In this document: piece after piece, positions 10,500 to 37,900 of the stretch
Numbering within the stretch: the first letter of the stretch is position 1
Layout: each line of letters opens with the position of its first letter
Assembly (NCBI RefSeq): GCF_030463565.1
Contig: NC_134643.1
Location: 75,017,721 to 75,081,720 of the forward strand
DNA from: Pelecanus crispus
Taxonomy: Eukaryota > Chordata > Aves > Pelecaniformes > Pelecanidae
Direction: 5' to 3'
Length of the DNA stretch: 64,000 bases
Notes under the pieces: generated by a model
The model's input: only the letters and a program-made list of their open reading frames with translations
Database searches by the model: none
What the model was told of the DNA's origin: nothing
Translations under genes and position numbers: made by a program

Positions 10500-10504
10500 A
10501 CTTT
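10500..10504. repeat. Target site duplication, right copy (ACTTT)
   Basis: Matches 3593-3597 exactly. Confidence 0.93.
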
Positions 10505-11747
10505 AATAAGTGATGTGTATGTACAGGCTTGCTTCAATCAAGTTCCTTGTTTTCTTTAGTTGCGAGGCATAATTTAGTGCCTAGGTGATAAAACCCAACA
10601 ACTTAAGCTATTCCTTCATGTCCTGGCTGTGTGCCATAGTGCTATCCACGGACATAGGTTGTTGCATACTGGCTTTTGGTTTTGTTCTACGATTGCTATT
10701 TGGGAGTTGCTGTTTGTTTGGGGTGAAACAGGGAACAGTTTGTTGTACTCCACTAAATGTGAAGTTGGCAGTACATATTGAGACTTCTCCCAGAAAATCA
10801 CTATTTTTTAAGAGAATCACTGACTTTGATTAAATGTATTAATTCCACTTTTGGCAAAGGTTTTGGTTAAACAGTGGGTGAAATACTAAGCTTTAGTCAC
10901 TGACAAGATTCTACCAGAAAAATAAAATTATGAGCATGTTCTTAATCATGTTTGGTTTATATTTAAGTTGGTATACATCTGAATATGTGTGTGGGGATCC
11001 AAAATGAAACCTACTGGAACTTACCTTTATAATGAGTTTGAATGTGCCTTAACTGATCATTAGCTGCTAAGATCTTAAAAAAAATGTAAATAAAAATCTC
11101 CTCTAGTGTTCAGCCTGATGTGTGCCTAAGCAGTGCTTGAAGTCAGCAGGAGCTGTTGCATCTTTACCAGTCTGGCAGCCCAGTTACTTGTTTCTGGAAA
11201 CACTGATGTTCACCAAAGGAACAGGTCAACAGGTATGTATTTCTGCTTCACACACAGTTAAATATTCTCCCTGCTGAAATGGGAGGCAGAAAAGTGCTGT
11301 AGCTGAAGATTTTCTTCACTCCATAGAGATTGCTGAGGAAAGAGATTGCGACCCTTAGTGCAGAATGGCTGCGGTTCAGCTAGCAGGGTGCAGTGTCCTG
11401 CATTGCCAGCTGGGTTAGGCATGGAAAGAAAAAGACTTTGTTGTGCGTAATTACACAATGCAGAAGGTAGGACTGAGGAAATAAAACAATGTTGCTGCGC
11501 TTTCAACAACTGATTTCAGAGGATATTGATTATATAACTGTAAGTACTTCTTGAGTGGGAAAACTAGGAATGGAAAACAGCCTATACCAAGCCCTCTGCT
11601 GCAAAAGAACTGAGGCTTTTAACATCCCCTGACACCTGCCTGTACTGAAAAACATCAGCAGTTCTGAACTCTCCGAGCACTCCTTCAGGTTTATTTCAAC
11701 ATAAGAACAAATGTTTTCATAGTGAGAACAATGAGTCACCAGCACAA
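10505..11747. other. Intergenic, no gene seen
   Basis: AT-rich intergenic DNA to the right of the provirus. Short open frames on both strands match nothing that I recognise. Confidence 0.6.
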
Positions 11748-11906
11748 CCTCTACAGGGTGGCAGCAGCAGAGCCCTCGTCACAGGAGGTTTTCAAGACAC
11801 AACTGGAGAGGGTGCTGATGACCTTGTCTAGGCTCTGCTTCCCACAGGAGGCTGGACCAGATCTTTCACGGTCCCTTCACACTTGGGCTGTTCCGTGATT
11901 CTGGGT
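11748..11906 (+). mobile_element. CR1 3'-end fragment
   Basis: About 160 bp with the CR1 3' signature: GGAGGTTTTCAAGACACAACTGGAGAGGGTGC, then GAGGCTGGACCAGATC and GTCCCTTCACACTTGGGCTGTTCCGTGATTCTGG. The tail octamer region is degenerate, so the copy is old and 5'-truncated. Confidence 0.8.
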
Positions 11907-13500
11907 TGCCTTTTACAGTCCTGGAATTAGGGGCTCAATATACATCCTCTTCTAGAGGGGAAATCCAGAACCCTGAGGAGCAAGGAAAGGACCACTTGCT
12001 CTTACTTGTAACTTTCACATGGTTCAAAGATTTTTTTTTTTTAATAAATAGCATAACCATAACACCAGTGTTTCTGAGATTAAGCACTGCTTAAAGGTTA
12101 AGCGTAAAGAAAACCAAAGCCCAGAAGTTGTTCCCACTTGGGAACTGAGAGTGTGGACAGAGCTGCTCTTCAGGCCTTTTCCCTCAAGGCAGCTACTCTT
12201 GCTCCCAACTCTGACAAATGCAAGTGGAACCAAAAGCACCAAGTTTGCAGCAGCAGCAGCAAAAGGCCTTACTGGCTACCAAACACTGGGATTTCAGTAG
12301 CAGCTCATGTGTCATCAAGGTAATAGCTCAAGCATTCTTTTTGTTGTCTATCCCTTTGCACCTAGTGCACTAAGGTCTTCCCATGTTCAATCTCGGGTCC
12401 TGACAGCTTGAAATACAATTTTTCTGCCTTTCTAGCAAAAAAAAAAAATCAGTTTCAATCTAATTTCAAGCTTCAAAATTAAAATTCTACTGTAATTTCT
12501 GAATTATCAAATTCCCACTACTTGTGCAACATCTAGAAAACAACTTCTGTCTTCTGTTCTACTCTCACTTTGTAATTCTGAGTGATTCTTACCATCTTTC
12601 TTTCGACTATCACAGTTTTGGCTAAGCTTGCATTAAACCTGTGTATGATGGAGAAACATGCTCAGTGTTCACCCAGACAGGTATTTAATTGCCATCAGCT
12701 ACTCAGCTTTGCAGGATGAGGTAATGTAAGAACATTTGCAGCAGTAAGCGCTGGCTCTTTCTTACCTTCACAAAACCAGGATGTTATATGAAAGGAATCG
12801 CAGGCAAGTCAAAAGAGACAGGCTGCTCTGTAAAATGGTCGAGAGACACTACTTCAAGCCACAGGCAAGCAGTAATACTCTCCTATAGTTGCTTTCTCTT
12901 TTCCATTTCCACAAACAAGAACAACATAAGTGGGTAAGTGGAGTAGCAAAGTTAAGACACTAGAATTCAGAATCCTCCCAAAGATTAAGTTTAATGTAGC
13001 CCACATTCAGGGCTTAAAGTATGCAACTTTCAATGCAATCACGTTCTAGTGCTAATCGAGGAGAAGAGTAGTTCTTAGGATAACCAGATTCATTTCTAAT
13101 TAGAATACAGATCTGTTGTTGGAATATAAGCCAATTCAACAGGGGAAGGAGGGGAAAAATGAAGAGAGAGAAGTATTGAGTGGCATTTTTTCTGAATTTC
13201 CCAACTAAAGTATAACTTACAAAGGGAAGAGCTGAGATCAAGAAAAGTTGTCTTGTTTTTAAACATAAATTCAGGTACTTCTGAAAAGCACAGAAGTGGT
13301 AATTTTTTATTTGAGTAACAAGCTAGAGAAATCCAGTTCTAAGAGCAACAGATATATTTTAGAGGGATAAATACACATAATATTTCACAAAAAAAATCTC
13401 TGCAAGTCAGTAGTGGTGCAATGCTGTAACAATGCCCTGTTGAAATTCTTCTCTAAAGTACACTCAGGTATTCAAATATGCTGTAGTAGGTGTAAGTATT
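11907..13500. other. Intergenic, no gene seen
   Basis: AT-rich spacer. It contains a short CAGCAGCAGCAG run near 12250 and several A or T runs. No coding potential was recognised on either strand. Confidence 0.6.
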
Positions 13501-13504
13501 GCAG

Positions 13505-16336
13505 AAACAGGCCACATCCTCCAACCTGCAGTGACAGTGACATCTACATGGGCTAGAACAACCGCCCCTGGCACAGCAGAGGCTTCGACCCACAGCCGGC
13601 TCCAGAGGAAGGGTGCTGCAGCAGCCCACATCTCCAGCTGTCCGATGTCTCCCCCTGGGGCTGGCGACAGCAGCCTCACCGGTGGGAGCTGTGCTCTGGT
13701 TGCAGTGCCGAGTTGCTGGGTGAAGGAGCTGCAGGAGGCGGCGAGCAGCCTGCGTAGCAGCCAGGAGGAGGAACAGGAGGCGACAGGGTCTTCACAGAGA
13801 CTCTGCAGAGCTAAGGACCACCCGAGTCCTGTGCTGCAAAGGAGGGAAAACCTTGAGACCACCCTCACAGGAGCCGTGGATGGAGACTCCCACAGGAGGG
13901 AAAGCTGGAAGCCTCTTGCTTCCAGCAACACAAAAGGGCTCCTTTTCCACCTGCACCTCTGCCCTTGCAGAGTAGGTACAGTGCCCCGAGAAAGACGAGG
14001 ATGACGACTCCACCAAGGGATGCATCAATGCCAGCTGAACCTGAGCCAAGTGTTCACACAATGAAGAAAAGGAAGATGAAAATTACCAGAGAATCCCTCC
14101 CACAGGGGACAGAGGCCCTCGTTGCCAACCTGACTTGGAGACATCAACAAGTTTGTTTCTTACTAGGTGCCCAGATCCCAGATGTTGCTCAGTGACTGAC
14201 TGATTCAGGATTTTAAACTCAACAGAGACGTGAGGAAGACATAGTAGAACCACTACCCTGGACCTCAGGAGAGCAGATTTCAGCTTGTTCAGGGATGTAC
14301 TTGTCAGAACCCTTAGAAGACTGCCCTGGAAGGCAGAGGGGCTCAGGAGAGCTGCTTGATTTCCAAAACACAATCTCCTCAAAACACAAATAGTCTATTC
14401 CTATGTGCAGAAGGTAGAGCAAGCCTGGCAGAAGGCCAGCACCAGTGAACAGGGAACTCAGCTAGCTCAAACACAAAAAGGAGGCAGAAGGCACAAGATA
14501 TCCAGAACAGACAGAGACATTGCCTGAGCACGGAGGAAGGGAGTTAGAAAAGTCAGTGCTCAGCTGGAGGTGGAACTAGCTAAAGGGTGTGAAAAGCAGT
14601 AAGAGGAGCTTCTCCAAGTACCTTAGCAGTAAAAGGAAGGGTAAAGGAAGTATGGTCCAACTGGTCAGAGGGGTAGAGGAGCTAGTGACACAGGACATGG
14701 AAAAGACTGAGGTACTCAACCCAGTTTTTGCCTCATTTTTACTGGTAAGGTTTGCCCTCAGACCTGCCAGGTCTCCAAGCCTACTAACAGTCCGTGGGAG
14801 TAAAGCAGTAGAGGAAGGTGGAGTTATAGAACACTTAAGCCAATTTGCCATACACAAATCCACAGGACTGGATGGGCTGCACTGAAGGGTGCTGAGGAAG
14901 CTAGCTGAGGTCAGTGCAAGACTCACTTCTAAAAGGACCTGGAGACTGGGGAAGTTCCTGACAACTGGGAAAAGGCAAGTATCTCGCCCATCTGCAAAAA
15001 GGAGGGTCTAAGGAGTTACATGCCAGTCAGCTTCATCTCAGCCCCCAGAAAACTTAAGGAGCAAATACTCCCAGAAGACATTTTCAGACACATGTAGGTG
15101 ATTGGGAACAGCCAGCTAGATCTACCAGAAGCAAAGCATACCTGATCAACCAGATTGACTGAGATATCTTACCTCTGTTATTTGCACAGGCAGTTGTTGT
15201 ATACCTTGACTTTACAGGAGATCATGTCAAAAGCCTTGCTAATTTCCTTACAGCTAAAAATACCAGTGAGATATAGACTGGATAAATGTACAAGGTAGGT
15301 AGAAAGTTGTCTGGACCAGCTGGTTCAAAGAATTGGGATCTGTGGTACGACATCCAACTGGTGACCATTTACTAGTGACAATGCTCACAGCTAATACTGG
15401 GGCCAAAATAATTTAGGGTCTTCACTAACAATCTGGATACAGGGATGTAGTGCACTCCAGCCAGTGTGCAGATGATACCAAGGCTGGGAGTGCTGTTGAT
15501 ACACTGGAAAGCAGGTCTGCTACTCAGAGGGACCTAGACAGGCTGGACACAAGGGCTGACAGGGACCACCAAGTTAAAGGCAAAAGCAAAGTCCTGCACC
15601 TGGGATGGAGTAACACCATGCAACAGTACAGGCTGGGGCTGGACTGGTCAGAAAGTAGCTTTGCAGAAAAGGGTCCAGGTTCCCGTTAGATAACAAGCTG
15701 AATGTGAATCAGCAGTGTGCCTTTGCAACACCAGCCAACAACTGCATAGTAGACTATAATAACAAGAATGTAACCAGCAGTTTGGGGGAAATGACTCTTT
15801 CTGGGCATTCACTTGTGGGATTACAGCTAGAATGCTGGGTTAAGTTGTGCACTTCCCAGTAAGAGAAACACACTGATAGACTGGCTTGAGTCTAGCAGAG
15901 GGCTACCAAGCTGCCTAAGTGCTCAGAGAGGAGAAGTGGAAAACTCTTATTTCTTCCAGATCAAAAAAAGAAGAAAGCCAGGTGGAGGCAGAGTGATTGT
16001 TGTGATCTTGCTGTTGTCTTACAACTACGTAATGGAAGAGCATAGCAGCAATGGGACCAGACTCTTCTCAGAAGAACACAGTGATAGGACAAGAGGCAAC
16101 AGACAAGTTGTAGCACAGGAGAAAACAATTAGCTCTAAGAAATATCCTTTTTTCGGTCATGAAGATAGTCAAATACTGGAACAGGTACTGAGAGGGGTTG
16201 TGGAATCTCTGCCCTTGGAGACAGTCAAAACTTAACTGGACACAGCCCTGAGCACCCTGTTCCAACTGGACCTGCTTTGAACAGGACATTGGACTAGATG
16301 ATCTCTGGAAGTCCCTTCCAGCCTGCATGATTCTGC
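13505..16336 (+). mobile_element. Long CR1 retrotransposon, internally deleted and decayed
   Basis: A chicken-repeat-1 LINE in plus orientation. About 13505-14200 is a GC-rich stretch that resembles CR1 ORF1; it includes a coiled-coil-like KELQEAASSLRSSQEEEQEA and the ORF1 tail text about RYSAPRKTRM. From about 14253 the text matches the ORF2 linker and RT region (CCTGGACCTCAGGAGAGCAGA; ACAGGACTGGATGGGCTGC), and it ends with the CR1 3' end GGACTAGATGATCTCTGGAAG near 16336. The endonuclease part of ORF2 seems largely missing between about 14180 and 14250. Many stops and indels make it inactive. The left boundary is approximate. Confidence 0.78.
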
Positions 16337-16509
16337 AATAGTGTTACTATACACTATGCTTCCAAAAAATTTAAAAAGGCAATATGGTAATTATTTACAT
16401 TTTGTAGACACTGCTGTATCATAAGATATGCACCAGTTGTTTTGATATGAAGCATTTTTTCCTTGACTATTAGACTTTTTCTAGATTTGAGGGTTTTAAA
16501 GATACTTGT
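16337..16509. other. Short spacer between CR1 and RECQL 3' end
   Basis: AT-rich DNA; no gene seen. Confidence 0.5.
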
Positions 16510-16529
16510 TTCCCTGTTGGTTTTTTTTT

Positions 16530-16535
16530 TTTATT
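16530..16535 (-). terminator. RECQL: RECQL poly(A) signal (AATAAA on minus strand)
   Basis: TTTATT on the plus strand reads AATAAA on the minus strand, about 110 bp after the RECQL stop codon. Cleavage would fall a little below 16520. Confidence 0.6.
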
Positions 16536-16642
16536 AAAAAAATGCACAAAACCCACCGTTACTAAAACACAAACTGAACTTACACACTGCATTGTCCATA
16601 GAGAAGCAAACATGATTAGATCCTAAATGTAGTCTGTGAAAC

Positions 16643-32308
<15,666 letters not shown>

Positions 32309-34540
32309 CTTTGGAGATTAAGAGAATGTTATCCTTAGGGGACCTTATTTAACCAAGCAACTGTCACTAATAAAATAAAATAAATAAAAAAAAATAAAAA
32401 TTATTTTACAAGTAATCCTTCTAAACTTGGTAGAAATTTACTGCAAGAGATTCTTCATTAATATAGGAGGTGTTACTATAACAGTTTAAGTACTGGTTCA
32501 TTTAATCTGCCTATATAAATATGCCCAACTAGATGACAACACACTTTTTCCCATCTGCAAAAGGGACAGATACCAACTCACAACCAATTCCTAAGGCTAT
32601 AGCTCGCCAGCCTTCTAAAAGAAACCAAGTGAATTTTGACCAAGTCATAAATTTTCTACATGAGTCATGGTCTAATATAGACCAGTCATTCACCTACCTT
32701 CAACCTATCTCTTTTTTTTTTTTTTTTTCATCTCTTCACAGACTAATTTACAGAAAAGTCTGAGCAAATTACATTGTGCCCCTTAGAAAAGTAGCCACCA
32801 TGACACCTATAGGATCTTCTAGGAGGAAGTAGAAAGGTAGTTTGGTTCAGAGAAGGAAGACTGGTTTTGACTACACCATCAGTGAGATGAACTTAGAATT
32901 CTATTTATTGGCTAATTTTTTGAACAACATTCTTTGTTGTATTATATGCTAATAATACAAAACTCAAGAAACTTGATATTCTCTTACCCTTGTTGAATTC
33001 TGAACTATTTGTTATATACATGGGAGCCAAATCTGAGGGAAGGTGAAAGGGAACACATTCAGTGGAGCCTCACTATGAGCTGATGCTAACACAATAAATA
33101 TATTATTGCATTCCTATAAATGGGGGGGAAAATATATATAAAAAAGAATGCATGAAAAAAACACTGACTTTGCCAGAAAGAGGTTATAATTACAAATAAG
33201 TTAAAGGCCCACACTTCAGAAAGAGGTTTATTACTGTATAAGATAACTCAGCAGTGTTCAGGTCACCCACATAATTCGAGTTACTCCCCAAAGTACATGG
33301 CAACTAGGGACATTCAGAAAAATCGGTAGCTATGGCACAGACACACTGTAAACACAACGTGCTACTTCTACGCCCCCCATAAACAGAATCCTCACAAATA
33401 TCACTAGGCCGATAGCTCAGGAAACATATGCCATTTTCTTATCCAAGGAGTGGGAAGAGTCTTTAATTCAGCTCCTGTCTCTAAAGGAAGTAGCTCAGCA
33501 TAGCTTATAATTGATCCTATACCACCACTGCCAACAAAGGCCTCCAATTACCATTTGATTCCTCAAAAACGCAGCTCCAAAGAAACTGAATAATGATGAA
33601 CTCATAAACCACAGGGAACAAAAGGCAAGTGGAAGCATCTTGCTATCAGGCAGTTTTACCTTACTGTAGAAACAGCTGAATTCCTGTGAATTCATCCCAT
33701 TACAGCCTTTTCTAAATAGCCCACTACTGGGGAAAAAGAGGCCTCTAAGCACATACAGGCTGGCCGTGCCTAAAACAGACAGGTTAGTAACCAGCGCCAC
33801 TTTCCACCCCACACAGATTTAAATCGGTGTCCCAGCACCGGAAGCTTTCTTACCCTGCCTTCTATCCAGCCTCCGAATTAAAGCTCTTCCGTCCCAACTT
33901 CAAGAAGTGAGTGATGTTAACAGAGCATTATCGAACACAGAACCCTTAAAATTAGGGAATAAAACTAAGAATAATTGCACAAGCATGGTGTATCATCTTA
34001 GCAGTGGTAAAAATCCCCCATCCAGCCATAAAACCCTGAGAAGGCACCTTAAGAAAAAAAAAATCATTCAGAAAGAAAAAAAAAAAAAGCCAAACCAAGA
34101 GCAGGGAGATATATTTACACCGGCCGTTTCAGCACCTGCCACCCGAACACCAGCGGCGGGCACGACAGGCAGGGAGCGCCCGCCTCACCGAGGGGGCCCC
34201 GCGCCTCCAGCGGCCCGTGACGGAGCCCTCACCACCGGGCAGGGCGGCCACCCGCTTGGTGGGCGGCACATCGGAGCGGGGGCAGGCAGCGGGGGCAGGC
34301 AGCGGGGGCAGGCAGCGGGGGCAGGCAGCGGGGGCAGGCAGCGGGGGCAGGCAGCGGGGGCAGGCAGCGGGGGCAGGCAGCGGGGGCGAGGCGGGGCGGA
34401 GGCTGCCGGGGCCACGCCGGCCGGTAGACCCGGGCCCCCAACGGCCTCAGCCGCCCCTTCCTCCCGCGCGGCGGGTACAGCCCTGGGGCGCGCGCTCCCG
34501 TGCCGGCTCCGACCCCCCGCGCGGCGGCACCGCGGCTGCT
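32309..34540 (-). other. RECQL: RECQL intron 1 / 5'UTR region
   Basis: AT-rich intronic DNA between the start-codon exon and the CpG island. A T-run lies at about 32711-32728. A non-coding first exon is expected near 34.55 kb; CTCCAG|GTGGGAG on the minus strand near 34545-34555 is a possible donor but is not proven. Confidence 0.5.
34278..34381 (+). repeat. 13-bp G-rich minisatellite, 8 copies
   Basis: Perfect tandem repeats of GGGGGCAGGCAGC in the shared promoter island, followed by a degenerate continuation. Each unit carries a G5 run, so the plus strand could form G-quadruplexes. Confidence 0.95.
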
Positions 34541-34897
34541 CCGTGCTCCCACCTGGAGGGGCGGCTCTCAAGCCCCGCCCACTTCCGCCTCTTCCGCCGC
34601 CGGCTTCCCTCAGCCAATCACTAAGAAGGGGAGAGCGCGGGGGGGATCACGTGCATCCCCTCTCCCCCAATCAGCAGCGGTCCCGCGAGGCTCCCGTCGG
34701 CTTCAGCGACAGCAGAGAGGCGGGCAGCCAGGCGGGAGGGGGCGCGGCCGCGCGAACAACACAGCTGCTGATTGGCTCCCGCCCCTCCAATCGGAGGCCC
34801 CCTTTCACCCCGCGGCGAGGCGAAGGGGGCTGCGTGTTTCCGGAAGACGTGGCCGTTGCAGCCGCCGCCGCTTCTCTGCCCCGCGCCCGCCGCCACC

Positions 34898-34922
34898 ATG
34901 ATCTCCCTCTCGGACACCCAGA
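34898..34922 (+). CDS. GOLT1B: GOLT1B exon 1 (start)
   Basis: ATG in a GCCACC context, encoding MISLSDTQ plus one base, then donor gtaagc. The 5'UTR precedes it within the CpG island. Confidence 0.95.
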
Positions 34923-37900
34923 GTAAGCACTGCCCGCTCGCCATCGGCGGGCCGCGGTGGGAAGTGCAGAGCGGGTCGCCTGCCGCGGGCTGGGGGCGGC
35001 CGAGCCGTGGAGCGGGGAGGTGGGGACTGGGGGAGGACCCTGGTGGTGGCTGAGCAGCGCGGGGCGGGCCTGGCCCGCCGGTTCCGGACCCGCCCGGGCC
35101 CTCGCCCTTTGTTCGCGCTTCAGCGGCGCGTCGGTTGCAGCCGTTGGAGCGGTCGGGGTTGAGGGCCCTGGCCCGGGCCGCTGTGGCCGAGCGCTCCTGT
35201 GGAGAGCTTGTCTCCTTCCTCGGCCCACCCCCGCTCGGGGCCCCGGCGCTCTGGCTATGCGCGGCGCGGAGAGGCGGCTCTTGGCGCTGGGGCGGGAGTC
35301 GCCGAGGAGGGGTCTGGCTTATGGAGGCAGGGGAGGCCCGTCGGCACGCCCGTTTGCCACCCCGCGGCGGTCCCCGATGGGCACCGGCTGGAAACGGGAG
35401 GGCGCAGGCGGAGCTCACCTGGCTGCGCCCGTCGGCCCCGCCGCTTCGCGAGGGCTGTTAAAGCTGGGCTGGCCCCGGTCTCGGGTCTAGCGGCGGTACC
35501 CTGAGCTGGCAGGTAGAACAGCAAGTGAGATGGGCTGCAGGGCTCCAGAGGAGCGCTCGGCAGGGCTGGCTCCCTCGTCCTGAGAGGGCACGGTTTACCG
35601 GCACCGCTGCCGCTGCTAGCGTTTGTCTCGAGTTGCGAGCTCTTTCGTGTTGGCAGGGGTGCTGTGATGTGCCGATGGCAAGAATGAATGAAAGCTGAAC
35701 GGTAAACAAAGGTAACAATTAGCTAAAGTCTTCTAGTATGCCTCCGCGTGGACGTTAGTGGTTTGGAATCGCTTAGTTATACGTTAGTGGCTTTACTGTG
35801 TTTCTCTTAACTTGCTGTTATTGTGCTGAACGTTTGCAGGTGACACTGAGGGGGTTTTAAGGTGAGGACCAGAAACTCAGTCTGAAGTGGGAAAAAAGCA
35901 GTACTTGTGTGGGACTGTAGTTTTATTTTCACTGAATAGAAATTCTTGGGAATAGAGATGCTGAAGGGAAAATACAAAGTAATCAAAGTAAAGAGGTTCA
36001 TAAGTGTTTAAACTGCATGGTGAAGGATAATGTTCGGTCTCTGATTTAAATTCACATCTCACATATGATGCATTTCTGGCATGGTTGCCGTGAAAGGAAA
36101 CGAGTGTGCTTCATTAAGCACCATAGCTATGAAAGTTATGAAAGCGGGTAACTGTGAAAGATGTAAAAAAAAAAGTTAAAAGAACTAAGTTTGACTTGAC
36201 AGCAGGATACTGGAAACAGAGGTATTGGAGAGCCAGTCAAGGCCAAGGATGAAGACAGGCAGAAAAGCAGGTTAACAACATTTGAGGTCAATGATGTCTT
36301 GAGAAATTCAGGTGCCGTGCTCTGTTACTGGGATGGGTATTAACCCTTGGGGTTCATTTCTAGATTTCTGATTGATTAAACCCTTGTGGGCTTTGCTTTT
36401 GCTTGTTCCCCTATCCTCCTGTCCAGAGTATTCACTGGTGGGGAAAAAAGAAAAGTATCTTCAGAAAGAGATCTACTCACTGTTTTTCCTTTTTTTAGTT
36501 CTTCATTGGGACCTTCAGCTAACTCCAGTGCTGACTGTTGGTTTTAACTGTCAGAGCTAAGAGTAGTAAGTAATATACTGTGGAGTTCAGGGTTGTTTAG
36601 GGTTTTTTTTTTCCCGCTGTTTTTCTGAAATTCTGAAGATATTTTATCAGATATTTTTAAACTCATTGCCATTTAGAAAAATATGGAGTTAGCCATAGAG
36701 TCACTGGTGGAGTAGTGCGATAAATACCTGGAGAGAACCACTGTATTAGTTGATGTTTGGAAAGTTAAATTTGCAGCTGTAGTCTAGAACATGTTTTTAA
36801 GTGATTCATTGAATGGTGTTATAAATCACCAGTAATTGCAAAAGAATGCACTTAATTTTTCCCAAACAAATTAATTTTTCGATACTAAAAAAATACTGCT
36901 AGCAAAATAATAATAATTAAAATTGGAATATTTTTCATAACCTATTAACTGTGTTAATTTTTGTCTTTTGAGAGCCTGTGGTACATGATTCTCTTCTTCT
37001 GTACACAAAAGATAGAGGATTTGTATTGTCTTCCCTGAACTTTCACAAGTGATGTATCTTAATTTTAAGTCTTAATATCTACTAAGCTGTTCTGATACAG
37101 TGCTGCAGTACTCTTGCACAGATTACGGGATTTCTGCAGAAACATTGAGAAAGCATTGCTCCCTCCTCTTGGTAAATCATAATCATTTAAAAAAATCCAG
37201 AGTAAATGTCACATGGCTAGTATATGTTTCTGCATTTCTAGGCATTGAAATATTGTATTTGAGTAATATGGGAAGGCTCTTGTGAAGCAGGAGAAAGCAT
37301 TTAAAAATAGTTCACACCCCCTATAAAAATTCCTAGTTCATTGTTGCAAATATTATGTACAAAATGTCAGTGCTTTTTTTTTTTAATTTCCTTTAAGAAT
37401 GCTAGTCAAATATATTTCCAAATTCTGATATGAATCAAGTCAGTAATACCTTCTACTGAGATACTGGCAACAGAGAATATTAGTCCTGGACTACTTACCT
37501 TCTTTCAGCAGTAATTTTGGGATGATGAGAGTGATGTTCCTCTTTTTTCTTTTTGTCATTTTTCCCTCCACTAACCACAAAATATGGTTGACTTCTAAAG
37601 TGAATCTGAATCTGTTGTAGGAGCAGGTGATTACAAACATATTTCAAGTGGATACAGGAGAAGTGTCAGAGTAGTAATTGCAGCAGCTGTTGGGAGTTGG
37701 CCTCTGCCTTCTTGCTAGATACCTACTTTGTGCTGTGTCTGGGGGAGGAATGAATACTCTCTTCCCATGACTGCATATTTATCTTATTGGCAGCTGGTAA
37801 GTCCTTTGGTGCCCTGCCTCCAAGTGTTTTCCTTCTAGAATACAGATTGTTTCTGCTCTTCTAAAGTAAAGAGTACTAGAGAAAAGGCCAGATTGCAATT

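Larger units (their letters stand above)
34100..35500. promoter_or_regulatory. CpG island, divergent RECQL/GOLT1B promoter
   Basis: Very GC- and CpG-rich against an AT-rich background, spanning the region between the 5' end of RECQL (minus) and the GOLT1B start codon (34898, plus). It contains CCAAT boxes at 34614-34618, 34667-34671, 34771-34775 (reverse) and 34787-34791, an E-box CACGTG (34648-34653), an ETS-type site CCGGAAG (34840-34846) and several GC boxes. No TATA box was seen, as usual for CpG-island promoters. The many long open frames here on both strands are composition artefacts. Confidence 0.85.

Noticed and set aside
13464-14004. Paired 155-157 codon frames on opposite strands
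   Set aside because: GC-rich CR1 ORF1-like sequence; the plus frame is decayed LINE text and the minus frame is its shadow.
34217-35504. Several 100-340 codon open frames on both strands
   Set aside because: They lie in a CpG island where stops are rare and include the minisatellite. Only the GOLT1B exon 1 frame joins to conserved exons.
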